The position numbers and the translations under genes are program-made. This document shows, piece after piece, positions 32,272 to 41,173 of a stretch of DNA of 49,072 nt. Source of the DNA: Mycolicibacterium peregrinum. GTDB lineage: Bacteria > Actinomycetota > Actinomycetes > Mycobacteriales > Mycobacteriaceae. The stretch is taken from contig NZ_LQPP01000006.1 in assembly GCF_002102345.1 (NCBI RefSeq), positions 1 through 49,072 of the forward strand, read 5' to 3'. A model generated the notes under the pieces. That model did not search any database. It was not told the origin of the DNA and saw nothing but the letters and a program-made list of their open reading frames with translations. Positions within the stretch are counted from its first letter, which is position 1. The number at the start of each line of letters is the position of its first letter.

Positions 32272-33474
32272 GTGGCCACCGGAGCACCGGACCCGGAAAC
32301 CGGATCGGAATCTCAGGTCGGCGGGACACGTAGCTTCCTGCCGGCGGTCGAAGGCATGCGCGCCTGCGCGGCCATGGGCGTGGTGCTCACGCACGTCGCC
32401 TTCCAGACCGGGCACACCACCGGGGTGAGCGGCCGGTTCTTCGGCCGGTTCGACCTGGCAGTCGCGGTGTTCTTCGCGCTGTCGGGGTTCCTGCTGTGGC
32501 GCGGCCATGCCGCCGCCGCCCGCGGCATGCGTCCCCGCCCGCGAACCGGTCACTACCTGCGCTCGCGCATCGTGCGCATCATGCCCGGTTACGTGGTGGC
32601 CGTCGTGGTGATCATCCTGCTTCTCCCGGAGGCCAAAGCCGATCTGACGGTGTGGCTGGCCAACCTGACCCTGACCCAGATCTACGTGCCGCTGACGCTG
32701 ACCGCGGGGCTCACCCAGATGTGGAGCCTGTCGGTGGAGGTCAGTTTCTACCTGGCGCTGCCGGTGCTGGCGCTGCTCGCGCGGCGGCTGCCGGTGCGGG
32801 CCCGTGTCGGCGTGATCATCGCGCTGGCGGCGCTGAGCCTGCTATGGGTGCGCATCCCGTTCTCCGGCACCACGGGACTCAACCCGTGGAACTGGCCGCC
32901 GGCGTTCTTTTCCTGGTTCGCCGCGGGCATGGTGCTGGCTGAACTCACGGTGAGCCCATTCGGTTGGGTGCACCGGCTGGCCCGGCGCCGGGTGCTGATG
33001 GGCGTCATCGCCGCGGTGGCGTTCGCGATCGCGGCCTCGCCGCTGGCCGGACTGGAAGGGCTACGCCCAGGCTCGGTCGGCCAGGTGACGTTGAAGACCG
33101 CGATGGGCGCGATCGTCGCGGGCGCGCTGCTGGCCCCGCTCGTCCTCGACCACCCCGACACCGGGCATCCGATTCTGGGCAACAAGGTGATGGTCACGCT
33201 GGGCCGCTGGTCCTACGGGCTGTTCGTCTGGCACCTCGCGGCGCTGGCCATGGTGTTCCCGATGATCGGGGAGTTTCTGTTCAACGGCCAGATGCTGGTG
33301 GTGCTGGTCCTGACGCTGGTGTTCGGCTTCGCGCTGGCCGCGGTCAGCTACGCGCTGGTGGAGTCGCCGTGCCGGGAGGCCCTGCGGCGGTGGGAGTATC
33401 GGAATCAGACCCCGGTGCCGCCGCTGGACAGCTCCATCACTGACGAGCCCGAGCCGGCTCCAGCCGCGCGATGA
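32272..33474 (+). CDS. acyltransferase-3 family membrane protein (Rv0228 homologue)
   Basis: About 400 residues with ten predicted membrane helices. It has the family's early histidine (VVLTHVAF) and the arginine-rich block LRSRIVRIMPGY. Such proteins O-acylate sugars or lipids across the membrane. GTG 32272 (VATGAPDPE) is used; the frame runs back to TTG 32236, and neither has a good ribosome site. The 3' end overlaps the convergent ligase gene by 38 bp. The gap 32118-32271 holds promoters for two directions, none clearly defined. Confidence 0.83.
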   Translation: MATGAPDPETGSESQVGGTRSFLPAVEGMRACAAMGVVLTHVAFQTGHTTGVSGRFFGRFDLAVAVFFALSGFLLWRGHAAAARGMRPRPRTGHYLRSRIVRIMPGYVVAVVVIILLLPEAKADLTVWLANLTLTQIYVPLTLTAGLTQMWSLSVEVSFYLALPVLALLARRLPVRARVGVIIALAALSLLWVRIPFSGTTGLNPWNWPPAFFSWFAAGMVLAELTVSPFGWVHRLARRRVLMGVIAAVAFAIAASPLAGLEGLRPGSVGQVTLKTAMGAIVAGALLAPLVLDHPDTGHPILGNKVMVTLGRWSYGLFVWHLAALAMVFPMIGEFLFNGQMLVVLVLTLVFGFALAAVSYALVESPCREALRRWEYRNQTPVPPLDSSITDEPEPAPAAR

Positions 33475-34921
33475 CCTCGTCGCGCACCGCGGTGCGCCGG
33501 GCCTTGCCCGCGTCGTCACGTAGCGGGGTGTCGACGAATTCGACGTCAACCGGCACCTTGTAACCCGAAAGACGCTCGCGCAGGAATGCCTGCACTGCCG
33601 CGGCATCCAGCTCCGATCCGTCGGATGTCTGCACGAGCGCGTACGGCACCTGACCCAGATCTTCGTGCGGTACGCCGACGACGAGGCACGACAGGACGTC
33701 GGGATGCTCGGCGAGCGCCGCTTCGATCTCGGCCGGGTAGACGTTCTTGCCGCCGACGGTGAACATGTCCACCCGCCGGTCGTTCAGGTAGAAGAACCGC
33801 TCGGGCCCGTCGTCGACGTAAAACCCCAGATCTCCGAGTGAGTCCCAGCCGTCGCGGCTCTTGGCCGTGCTGCCCACGTAGCGGTAGGTGGGTGCGCTGC
33901 CCGGCCCGGGCCGCATGTAGATCTCACCGGTCACGCCGGGCGGGCACTCCTGCCCGTCGTCGTCGAGCACCTTCATCTCACCGGCCACCACCACACCGAC
34001 CGATCCCGGATGCCGCAGCCACTGCTCACCGGAGATGAACGTGAGCGCCTGCAATTCGGTGCCGCCGTACAGTTCCCACAGTGCTTCGGGACCGAGCAGA
34101 TCGATCCAGGCCTGCTTGACCGCAGGTGGGCAGGGTGCGCCGACGTGCCAGAACCGCCGAATGCTCGACAGGTCATAGGCTTTCGGGTCGGCGCGGTACA
34201 CCGGCAGCAGCCGCTGCATGATGGTGGGCACCGTGGTCAGGAACGTCACGCGGTGTTCGGTGACCAGCGCCAGGAACTCGGCCGGATCGAAGCGCGGCAT
34301 CAGCACCAGATGGTGGCCCTGCAGCAGCGCGATGGCGAATGTGGTGAAACCGGTGTTGTGGCTCATCGGCACCGACATCAGCGTGACGTCGTCGGGTTGG
34401 GCGCCCAGGGGGACGCCGATCAGGGCGGGCACCCGGCTGTCGCCGCCGGCTTCGATCAGCTTCGGGCGTCCGGTGCTGCCGCCCGAGGCCATCGACTTCC
34501 ACGTCGGCGCGACCGCCTCGGGAAGCGGTGCATCGGACAGCTCGGTGTCAGGAGTGAAACCGGCGGGTACCCAGGGGGTTTCGCCGGCATCGCGGCCGAC
34601 GACCAGAGCCCTTGGACGCAGTGCGAGGATCCCGGCGAACTCGGCGTCCGGCAGTCGAGGTGACAAGGGCTGCGGTACCGCGCCGAGTTTCCAGGTGGCA
34701 AGGACGGCCTGCACCCATTCGATCGAGTTGGGCAGGCTTATGGTGACGTAATCACCTTGTCGCACACCGAGTTCAGCGTACGCGCGGGCGAGTCGGCTGC
34801 TGGAACGGTCGAGCTCGTCCCGGGTGAGCGTACGGCCCTGGCACGTCACCGCGGGTCGGTCAGGACCGGCCGCTGCCAACTGGGCGACCTGGGTGGGGAT
34901 GGTCGGGAAGGTGTCGGTCAT
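33437..34921 (-). CDS. AMP-forming acyl-CoA ligase
   Basis: This 494-residue ligase has an atypical P-loop SGGSTGRPK, then ELYGGTELQA and a C-terminal lysine in DAGKARRTAV. It resembles bile-acid or small-aromatic-acid ligases more than long-chain FadD proteins. The preceding php gene ends one base before its start, so they form an operon. M. tuberculosis has no such gene at this point, from memory; it is an insertion in the syntenic block. The SGGSTG loop carries Gly where SGTTG is usual. Substrate unknown. Confidence 0.85.
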   Translation of the reverse strand: MTDTFPTIPTQVAQLAAAGPDRPAVTCQGRTLTRDELDRSSSRLARAYAELGVRQGDYVTISLPNSIEWVQAVLATWKLGAVPQPLSPRLPDAEFAGILALRPRALVVGRDAGETPWVPAGFTPDTELSDAPLPEAVAPTWKSMASGGSTGRPKLIEAGGDSRVPALIGVPLGAQPDDVTLMSVPMSHNTGFTTFAIALLQGHHLVLMPRFDPAEFLALVTEHRVTFLTTVPTIMQRLLPVYRADPKAYDLSSIRRFWHVGAPCPPAVKQAWIDLLGPEALWELYGGTELQALTFISGEQWLRHPGSVGVVVAGEMKVLDDDGQECPPGVTGEIYMRPGPGSAPTYRYVGSTAKSRDGWDSLGDLGFYVDDGPERFFYLNDRRVDMFTVGGKNVYPAEIEAALAEHPDVLSCLVVGVPHEDLGQVPYALVQTSDGSELDAAAVQAFLRERLSGYKVPVDVEFVDTPLRDDAGKARRTAVRDEVIARLEPARARQ

Positions 34922-34922
34922 G

Positions 34923-35894
34923 TCAGTACCCGCCCTTCCGCTCGAAGATCCGGCGCGGATTGTCGACGAGCATCGTGGAGATCTGCTCCTCGGTGACCCC
35001 GCGCTCGCGTAGGGCAGGCAGTACGTCGTTGTGGATGTGCAGATAGTGGCTGTTGGGCAGGGCCGTGGCCGTCAGTTCGTCAGGCAGTGCGTCGAAGTAG
35101 CACCAGGTGTCATGCGAGAGCACCATCTTCCCGGCGTGGCCGCGCTCGCACATGGTCGCCACCGTGGCGACCCGCTCCTCGAATGGCAGAAAGACGTCCA
35201 CACCGAACCGGTCCATGCCGATATAGGACCCGTTCGCGATCAGCTCTTCGAGATAGCCGATGTCAGTGGTGTCACCGCAATGGCCGATCACGACGCGGGA
35301 CAGGTCGACATCCTCCTCGGCGAAGATGCGCTGCTGCTCGAGGCCGCGCCGGCTGGCCGCGTGGGTGTGGGTCGAGATGGGCACACCGGTCTGCCGGTGG
35401 GCCTGCGCGACGGCTCGCAGCACCCGTTCGACACCAGGGGTGACGCCAGGTTCGTCGGTGGCGCACTTGAGGATTGCCGCCTTGATCCCGGTATCGGCGA
35501 TGCCGTGTTCGATGTCGCGGACGAACATCTCGGTCATCGGTTCGGGCAGGCCCACCGCGGGTCCGCTGAAATGAAAGGTCAACGGCAGGTCGTTGTAGGT
35601 GTAGAAGCCGGTGGCGACCACGATGTTCAGGTCGGTGGCCTCGGCGATCCGGGCGATGCGCGGGATGTAGCGGCCCAACCCGATCACCGTGAGGTCGACG
35701 ATGGTGTCGACCCCGTTGGACTTGAGCTCGGTGAGCCGGGCGATCGCATCGGCCTCGCGGCTGGCGTCGTCGCCCCAGGACTCCGGATAGTTCTGGGTCA
35801 GCTCGCTGCTCATGATGAAGACGTGCTCGTGCATGAGTGTGACGCCGAGGTCGGCGGTATCGATGGCTCCGTGGGCGGTGTTGACAGTCGGCAC
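34923..35894 (-). CDS. php: phosphotriesterase-like lactonase (Php/PPH)
   Basis: The 323-residue protein has all binuclear metal ligands: H22 and H24 (HEH), carboxylated K142, H175, H204 and D261. It matches Rv0230c (PPH), a phosphotriesterase-like lactonase that hydrolyses N-acyl-homoserine lactones and some phosphotriesters. GTG 35894 begins the conserved TVNTAHG segment. It is the first gene of a pair with the ligase, which could link lactone opening to CoA activation of the resulting acid. Upstream frame extension lacks similarity. Confidence 0.92.
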   Translation of the reverse strand: MPTVNTAHGAIDTADLGVTLMHEHVFIMSSELTQNYPESWGDDASREADAIARLTELKSNGVDTIVDLTVIGLGRYIPRIARIAEATDLNIVVATGFYTYNDLPLTFHFSGPAVGLPEPMTEMFVRDIEHGIADTGIKAAILKCATDEPGVTPGVERVLRAVAQAHRQTGVPISTHTHAASRRGLEQQRIFAEEDVDLSRVVIGHCGDTTDIGYLEELIANGSYIGMDRFGVDVFLPFEERVATVATMCERGHAGKMVLSHDTWCYFDALPDELTATALPNSHYLHIHNDVLPALRERGVTEEQISTMLVDNPRRIFERKGGY

Positions 35895-35913
35895 GGGCCC
35901 GATGCTAGGTGCG

Positions 35914-36330
35914 TCAGTCCGCTGCGTGTGGGGATTCGGCCCAGTCGCGGGCGGTGGTGCCTGCCCCGTCGAGCCCCCAGCTGATGATGCGGTGCGGGGC
36001 GATGCGGATGATGTCGCCGGACAGCCCGCCTTCGGTGGTGCCCGCACCGGGCAGTGCTGTTGCGGTGCCGCGGATCTCGATGCCGCGAGCGTCCGGTGGG
36101 CGTACCGAGAGCACGGTGTCGACGATGAACGCGACCTGCTGGTTGCCGATCACATTGCGCCACTTCTGCGTCGACGCCAACGCGTGGCCGACGATGTCGA
36201 TGCCCTCCTGGTCGGGACTCACGTGGACACCGACGGGCCGGATTTGCGGAGCGCCGTTGCGGTCAACGGTGCACAGGCGTCCGATCGGTTGCTCCCGCAG
36301 GTACGCCAGTTCGGCCGCGGTGAAGGTCAT
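35914..36330 (-). CDS. PPOX-fold (pyridoxamine-oxidase-like) probable F420 or flavin protein
   Basis: A 138-residue split-barrel protein starting LAYLREQPIGRLCTVDRNGAPQIRPVG and continuing IVGHALASTQKWRNV, a pattern seen in mycobacterial PPOX-class F420-dependent proteins. The cofactor (F420, FMN or haem) cannot be decided by eye. ATG 36330 overlaps the MarR stop as ATGA. It is co-transcribed with MarR and precedes php. Its function may be redox detoxification. Confidence 0.78.
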   Translation of the reverse strand: MTFTAAELAYLREQPIGRLCTVDRNGAPQIRPVGVHVSPDQEGIDIVGHALASTQKWRNVIGNQQVAFIVDTVLSVRPPDARGIEIRGTATALPGAGTTEGGLSGDIIRIAPHRIISWGLDGAGTTARDWAESPHAAD

Positions 36331-36803
36331 GGTGTCTGTCTTTCGTCGTCGGGTTGCGGGTCGTCGTGCTGCAGGGTGTCGTGGAGCCGGGTGAATACCC
36401 GTTCGATGCAGTCGAGTTCGTCGGGCCGGATGTGGTCGAAGAACAGTTCGCGGACCGACTCGGCGTGCAGCGGCATCGCGTCGCGCAGCACTTCGGCGCC
36501 GGAGGCGGTCAGTACCGCGCGGTAGCCGCGGCGATCCTCGGGGACCGGTTCCCGCAGCACCAGACCGCGTTTGGTCATCGAGTTGATCTGGTAGGTGATC
36601 CGGCTGCGGGAGAACACCATCTTCTCGGCGAGTTCGCTCATGCGCAGGCGGTGATCGGGAGCGGCGGCCAGCAGCATCAGCAGGTGATAGTCCATCAGGC
36701 TGAGGCCGGTGGCCTCGCGGAGGCGCTCGTCGAGCAGTGTCTCCAGACGCAGGCTGGATTCGATGTAGGGCCGCCAGGTCCGTGCCTCGGCGGTGGAGAG
36801 CAT
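36327..36803 (-). CDS. MarR-family transcriptional regulator
   Basis: A 158-residue winged-helix regulator with LRMSELAEKMVFSRSRITYQ and the wing MTKRGLVLREPVPEDRRGYR. It is divergent from a methyltransferase and coupled to the PPOX-like gene (ATGA). The inverted repeat at 36896-36917 is a likely operator. ATG 36803 is used; GTG 36812 lies nearer to GGAGG and is possible. It probably controls its own operon and the methyltransferase. Confidence 0.88.
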   Translation of the reverse strand: MLSTAEARTWRPYIESSLRLETLLDERLREATGLSLMDYHLLMLLAAAPDHRLRMSELAEKMVFSRSRITYQINSMTKRGLVLREPVPEDRRGYRAVLTASGAEVLRDAMPLHAESVRELFFDHIRPDELDCIERVFTRLHDTLQHDDPQPDDERQTP

Positions 36804-36895
36804 TCGCGTCACTTTCCTCCGGTCGCTCAATTAGTTCAGATCTCAACAGTGTGAAGCATCGCCTTGCCGTTCGGGTGATCTCGACCTACAGTCAA

Positions 36896-36917
36896 TATAG
36901 TACAAATTTTAACTATA
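36896..36917. promoter_or_regulatory. inverted repeat in the MarR/methyltransferase promoter
   Basis: TATAGT (36896-36901) and ACTATA (36912-36917) are exact inverted arms with a 10-nt AT-rich spacer. They lie 16 nt before the methyltransferase ATG and beyond the MarR start. AT-rich TATAGT could also be a -10. It fits a MarR operator covering the promoter. Confidence 0.5.
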
Positions 36918-36933
36918 AGAAGGGACGGATGAC

Positions 36934-37548
36934 ATGACCCACGTGATCGACTGGGACGACGCCTACCGGCAGGAGCAGACCCCGGCCTGGAGCATCGGTG
37001 CACCGCAACCGGAGTATGCGGCGATCATCGACACCGAGGGCGCGGTCCGAGGTGAGGTTCTCGATGCGGGGTGTGGTCACGCCGAACTCGCGTTGGCGCT
37101 GGCTGCACGCGGCCACACCGTCGTCGGCCTGGACCTGAGCCCGACCGCCGTGGCGGCAGCAGCCGAGACTGCCCGCGAGCGAGGGCTGGACACCGCGACA
37201 TTCGCGCAGGCCGACATCTCCTCGTTCACCGGATACGACGGCAGGTTCTCGACGATCTTCGACAGTGGGCTGCTGCATGCGCTGCCCGCCGAACTCCGTG
37301 ATGGCTACCTGCAGTCCGTGTACCGCGCGGCCACACCCGGTGCGCGGTTCTACATCCTGGCCTTCGGCGCCGGCGCGTTCGGCGACCTGGACGGCCCGGG
37401 CCCGACACAGTTCACCGAAGATCAATTGCGCGAGGTGGTCTCACGCCAGTGGCAAGTCGACGAGATCCGGCCGGCTCAGCTGCACGCAGCGCTACCTGAA
37501 GGCCGCACCGAGATGCCGGCCTTGCTGGTGACGGCCACCAAGGTCTAG
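36934..37548 (+). CDS. class I SAM methyltransferase (Rv0560c/Rv3699-like)
   Basis: A 204-residue methyltransferase: SIGAPQPEYA before motif I VLDAGCGHAELAL, D at GLDLSP, and DSGLLHALP. The N-terminal WDDAYR and IG-PQP pattern resembles Rv0560c and Rv3699, from memory. Rv0560c methylates small quinone-type compounds and inactivates some drugs. An AAGAAGGGA ribosome site precedes ATG 36934. The divergent MarR fits inducible detoxification. Similarity is judged by eye. Confidence 0.82.
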   Translation: MTHVIDWDDAYRQEQTPAWSIGAPQPEYAAIIDTEGAVRGEVLDAGCGHAELALALAARGHTVVGLDLSPTAVAAAAETARERGLDTATFAQADISSFTGYDGRFSTIFDSGLLHALPAELRDGYLQSVYRAATPGARFYILAFGAGAFGDLDGPGPTQFTEDQLREVVSRQWQVDEIRPAQLHAALPEGRTEMPALLVTATKV

Positions 37549-37549
37549 C

Positions 37550-37870
37550 TCAACCGGCGTTGGCCTCGACCACGGCCAGTACCTCCGGGGTGATCGGGTC
37601 GAGGATGTCGTCGAAGTCGTGGTGGGTCTGCACGTACTTCTTGACGTACGGGCAGACCGCGACGATGCGTTTGCCGGCCGCGCGGGCATCGGTGAGCGCC
37701 GCGGACACCAGCTCGCCGGCCAGGCCGCGGCCGCCGAACTTGTCGTCGATCTCGGTGTGGTAGAAGATGCGCTGGTCGCCGGAGTCGACATAGGCCTCAA
37801 GGCCGGCGTGCTCGCCGTCGACGGTGATCTCGTAATGGCGCGCTTCGGGAATGTTGCGGACTTCAGCCAT
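37550..37870 (-). CDS. YjdJ-type GNAT acetyltransferase
   Basis: A 106-residue short GNAT of the single-domain PF14542 type: YHTEIDDKFGGRGLAGELV is the acetyl-CoA binding region, and VCPYVKKYVQTH the C-terminal helix. ATG 37870 is the start that gives the normal N-terminus. It is convergent with the methyltransferase (1 bp) and divergent from the MFS gene. Substrate unknown. Confidence 0.87.
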   Translation of the reverse strand: MAEVRNIPEARHYEITVDGEHAGLEAYVDSGDQRIFYHTEIDDKFGGRGLAGELVSAALTDARAAGKRIVAVCPYVKKYVQTHHDFDDILDPITPEVLAVVEANAG

Positions 37871-37904
37871 GTCCCAACTATGCCCCAGTAGCACTGGCAC
37901 GATC

Positions 37905-39497
37905 ATGCAGATGGCCGTCACCGCAGGTTCGACGTGGGCGCCGTTGGCATCGCCGGTCTACCGGGCGCTGTGGATCGCACAATTCGTCTCCAATCTCGGC
38001 ACCTGGATGCAGACGGTTGGCGCCCAGTGGATGCTGGTCGGAGATCCGCGTGCCCCGGTACTGGTGCCGTTGGTGCAGACCGCCACCACGCTGCCGGTGA
38101 TGCTGTTGGCCCTGCCGTCGGGCGTACTCGCCGACCTGGTTGACCGGCGCAGGTTGCTGCTGGCCACCCAGGGCGCGATGGCGGCGGGAGTGGCTGCGCT
38201 GGCGACGCTGACCGGTGTCGGTCTCGCGACGCCGACGGTGCTGCTGATCCTGCTGTTCCTGATCGGTTGCGGGCAGGCGCTGACCGCACCGGCATGGCAG
38301 GCGATTCAACCTGATCTTGTTCCACGTGAACAGATTCCGGCCGCCGCCGCGCTCGGCAGTATGAGCATGAACGGGGCGAGGGCGATCGGACCGGCGATCG
38401 CCGGCGCGTTGGTCTCACTGTCAGGCCCAACCCTGGTGTTCGCGCTCAACGCGGTCTCGTTCGTCGGCATCGTCGTGGTGCTGTTGCTCTGGCGCAGCCC
38501 GGTCGCCGAACACCTGCTGCCCGCCGAGCGGCCGTTGGCCGCACTCAGCGCCGGTGGTCGGTTCATCCGGAGCTCACCGATCATCCGGCGGATTCTGCTG
38601 CGGGCGGTGTTGTTCATCGCGCCCGGCAGCGCATTGTGGGGCCTGCTCGCGGTGATCGCCGACAGGCAGCTTGGGCTGTCCTCGTCCGGCTACGGCCTGC
38701 TGCTGGGCGCGCTCGGAGTCGGGGCGGTGCTCGGCGCGTTCGTCCTGGGCCGGCTGCAGTACGCGTTCGGCCTGAACACGCTACTGATTGCCGCTGCCGT
38801 CGGATTCGCCGGAGCCACTGCGGTTCTGGCGCTGGTCCACAACTTCGGCATCGTCCTGGCGGCCCTCGTGATCGGTGGCACGTCCTGGCTGTTGGCACTG
38901 TCGACGCTCAACGCCTCGATGCAGTTGAGCCTGCCCGCGTGGGTGCGCGCCCGCGGGCTGTCGGTGTATCAGCTGACGTTCATGGGCGGTCAGGCGATCG
39001 GTTCGCTGGTGTGGGGCCTGGTGGCCGGCGCGACGAGCACCGTGACGGCCCTGCTGATCGGTGCCGGGCTTCTGGTGTTCTGCGCGGTATCGGCCTGGTG
39101 GTGGCCGCTGCACGCGCGCACCGGCGACCTGGACCTGACTCCGTCGGCGCATTGGCCCGAACCGGCGTTGGTGTTCGAGCCGGCCCCGCCGGACGGTCCC
39201 GTTCTGGTGCTGACCTCCTATCGGGTGGAACCCGAACATGAGGCCGAGTTCTTCGCTGCCATGGGTGTGCTCGGCCGGTCCCGGCAGCGCACCGGGGCCA
39301 CGCAATGGCAGCTGTTCCGCAGTGTCGAGCGTGACGCCGTCTTCGTCGAGGCTTTTGTGGTGCGGTCCTGGGACGAGCATGTGCGGCAGCACCGCACCCG
39401 CCTCACCGGTAACGACCTGCTCATCGAGCAGTCGGTGGAGCGGTGGGTCGAGGGCGAGCCGGTTTCGCATCATCTGATCGCGGTACGCACTTCTTGA
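37905..39497 (+). CDS. MFS exporter (MFS_3/EntS-like) with C-terminal extra domain
   Basis: The 530-residue protein has about twelve membrane helices over residues 20-405 and then a soluble domain (about 415-525: LVLTSYRVEPEHEAEFFAAM through HHLIAVRT). The latter resembles a ferredoxin-like antibiotic-monooxygenase or NIPSNAP fold. EntS-type exporters of this family move siderophores or drugs. ATG 37905 or 37911 is the start; no ribosome site distinguishes them. It is part of the segment missing from M. tuberculosis at this position. Confidence 0.85.
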   Translation: MQMAVTAGSTWAPLASPVYRALWIAQFVSNLGTWMQTVGAQWMLVGDPRAPVLVPLVQTATTLPVMLLALPSGVLADLVDRRRLLLATQGAMAAGVAALATLTGVGLATPTVLLILLFLIGCGQALTAPAWQAIQPDLVPREQIPAAAALGSMSMNGARAIGPAIAGALVSLSGPTLVFALNAVSFVGIVVVLLLWRSPVAEHLLPAERPLAALSAGGRFIRSSPIIRRILLRAVLFIAPGSALWGLLAVIADRQLGLSSSGYGLLLGALGVGAVLGAFVLGRLQYAFGLNTLLIAAAVGFAGATAVLALVHNFGIVLAALVIGGTSWLLALSTLNASMQLSLPAWVRARGLSVYQLTFMGGQAIGSLVWGLVAGATSTVTALLIGAGLLVFCAVSAWWWPLHARTGDLDLTPSAHWPEPALVFEPAPPDGPVLVLTSYRVEPEHEAEFFAAMGVLGRSRQRTGATQWQLFRSVERDAVFVEAFVVRSWDEHVRQHRTRLTGNDLLIEQSVERWVEGEPVSHHLIAVRTS

Positions 39498-39534
39498 CTG
39501 TGAGCGCCATCACAGTAATATGACCAGTGGTCAT
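39494..39534 (+). promoter_or_regulatory. strong promoter with TetR-type operator for TetR-R2lox
   Basis: TTGACT (39494-39499) and TAATAT (39516-39521) are spaced by 16 bp. ATGACCAGTGGTCAT (39520-39534) is an exact odd-centred palindrome that begins inside the -10. ACTGTGA (39497-39503) and TCACAGT (39510-39516) form a second inverted repeat between the boxes. TetR at 39552 probably binds here and represses itself and R2lox. Confidence 0.7.
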
Positions 39535-39551
39535 CCACTCTGGAGGCGCTG

Positions 39552-40217
39552 ATGCCAACGGTCACCTGGGCACGTGTCGATCCCGCTCGTCGGGCCGCGG
39601 TGATCGCGGCTGCCGAGGCGGAATTCGGGGCACACGGATACTCCCGCGGCAGCCTCAACGTCATCGCCCGCAAGGCCGGTGTCGCGAAAGGCAGTCTCTT
39701 CCAATACTTTGCGGACAAGCGCGACCTGTACGCCTTCATCGCCGATGTCGGCAGCCAGCGGGTGCGGACCTACATGGAAGGCCGGATTCGCGAGCTCGAC
39801 CCGAGCCGCCCGTTCTTCGAATTCCTCCCCGACCTGCTCGACGACTGGGTGGCCTACTTCGCCGATCACCCCAGGGAGCGGGCGCTGCACGCCGCCGCCA
39901 GTTTCGAGGTCGACGCCGACGCGCGGGTCAGCGTGCGCGCCGTGGTCCACCGTCATTACCTCGATGTGCTGCGCCCCCTGGTGCGCGACGCGCAAACGCG
40001 CGGCGACCTGAGGCCCGACTGCGACGTCGATGCGTTGCTGTCGCTGATGTTGATGATCTTCCCGCACCTGGCGCTCGCGCCGTACGTGCGTGGGATGGAT
40101 CCCATCCTGGGCCTGGATGAGCCCAGCCCTGAGCAACCGGCCCTGGCCGTACGCCGCCTCGTCGGGGTGTTGTCGGCCGCATTTTCAGCCTCCGATCAAC
40201 CAGCCCGCCAGACCTGA
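39552..40217 (+). CDS. TetR-family regulator (Rv0232 homologue)
   Basis: A 221-residue TetR protein with the HTH in residues 15-55 ([20 protein letters not shown]). It precedes the R2lox gene by 14 nt, as in M. tuberculosis Rv0232-Rv0233. A GGAGG lies just before ATG 39552. It should repress from the palindrome at 39520-39534. The ligand is unknown but is likely lipophilic, given the lipid-binding pocket of R2lox. Confidence 0.9.
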   Translation: MPTVTWARVDPARRAAVIAAAEAEFGAHGYSRGSLNVIARKAGVAKGSLFQYFADKRDLYAFIADVGSQRVRTYMEGRIRELDPSRPFFEFLPDLLDDWVAYFADHPRERALHAAASFEVDADARVSVRAVVHRHYLDVLRPLVRDAQTRGDLRPDCDVDALLSLMLMIFPHLALAPYVRGMDPILGLDEPSPEQPALAVRRLVGVLSAAFSASDQPARQT

Positions 40218-40231
40218 GGAGGTCAATTCCC

Positions 40232-41173
40232 ATGTCACACACACAGTTCGGTTCGCTGGCCAAAGGTGGCCTCAATTGGAACAGCTTGCCGCTGAAGCTC
40301 TTTGCCGGTGGCAATGCGAAATTCTGGGACCCGGCCGATATCGATTTCTCCCGCGATCGGGCGGATTGGGAGGCACTGACGGATCGGGAACGGGAGTACG
40401 CCACCCGCCTGTGTGCTGAGTTCATCGCCGGGGAGGAGGCCGTCACCAAGGACATTCAGCCCTTCATGTCGGCGATGCGGGCCGAGGGCCGTCTGGGCGA
40501 CGAGATGTACCTGACCCAGTTCGCTTTCGAGGAGGCCAAACACACCCAGGTGTTCCGCATGTGGCTGGACGCCGTCGGTATCGGCGACGATCTGCACAAT
40601 TACTTCGACGACCTTCCGGCCTACCGGCAGATGTTCTACGAGGAGCTGCCGCAGTCGCTGGATGCGTTGTACACCGACCCGTCGCCGGCTGCCCAGGTGC
40701 GGGCCTCGGTCACCTACAACCACATCGTCGAAGGCATGCTCGCTCTCACGGGATACTATGCGTGGCACAAGATCTGCGTCGATCGCGGGATCCTGCCCGG
40801 GATGCAGGAGCTGGTCCGGCGCATCGGGGACGACGAGCGTCGGCACATGGCGTGGGGCACGTTCACCTGTCGCCGTCACGTCGCCGCCGATGACGCCAAC
40901 TGGGCGGTGTTCGAGGAGCGGATGAACGAACTCATCCCGCTCGCACTGCGGCTCACCGAGGAAGGCTTCGCCCTCTATGCGCCGGACATTCCGTTCGGCT
41001 TGGTGCAGGACGAATTCATGCAGTACTCGGCCGACAAGGGGATGCGCCGGTTCGGCACCATCAGCAGTGCCCGGGGGCGACCGCTCGAGGAGATCGACCT
41101 CGACTACTCGCCACTGACGTTGGAGGACACGTTCGCCGACGAGGATGCGCGGGCGCTGGCGGCCACCGCCTGA
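40232..41173 (+). CDS. R2-like ligand-binding oxidase (R2lox), Mn/Fe type
   Basis: The 313-residue protein matches Rv0233, once annotated nrdB. Metal ligands fall at the numbers known for R2lox: E68, E101, H104, E167, E202 and H205. V71 and Y162, which form the tyrosine-valine ether cross-link, are both present. It assembles an Mn(III)/Fe(III) centre and binds a fatty-acid ligand; its physiological oxidation is not known. A GAGGAGG ribosome site precedes the ATG. It is in one operon with TetR. Confidence 0.93.
   Translation: MSHTQFGSLAKGGLNWNSLPLKLFAGGNAKFWDPADIDFSRDRADWEALTDREREYATRLCAEFIAGEEAVTKDIQPFMSAMRAEGRLGDEMYLTQFAFEEAKHTQVFRMWLDAVGIGDDLHNYFDDLPAYRQMFYEELPQSLDALYTDPSPAAQVRASVTYNHIVEGMLALTGYYAWHKICVDRGILPGMQELVRRIGDDERRHMAWGTFTCRRHVAADDANWAVFEERMNELIPLALRLTEEGFALYAPDIPFGLVQDEFMQYSADKGMRRFGTISSARGRPLEEIDLDYSPLTLEDTFADEDARALAATA

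Noticed and set aside
40232..41173. Ribonucleotide reductase R2 subunit
   Set aside because: The Val71-Tyr162 pair and the residue spacing are those of R2lox, which does not act as a reductase subunit.
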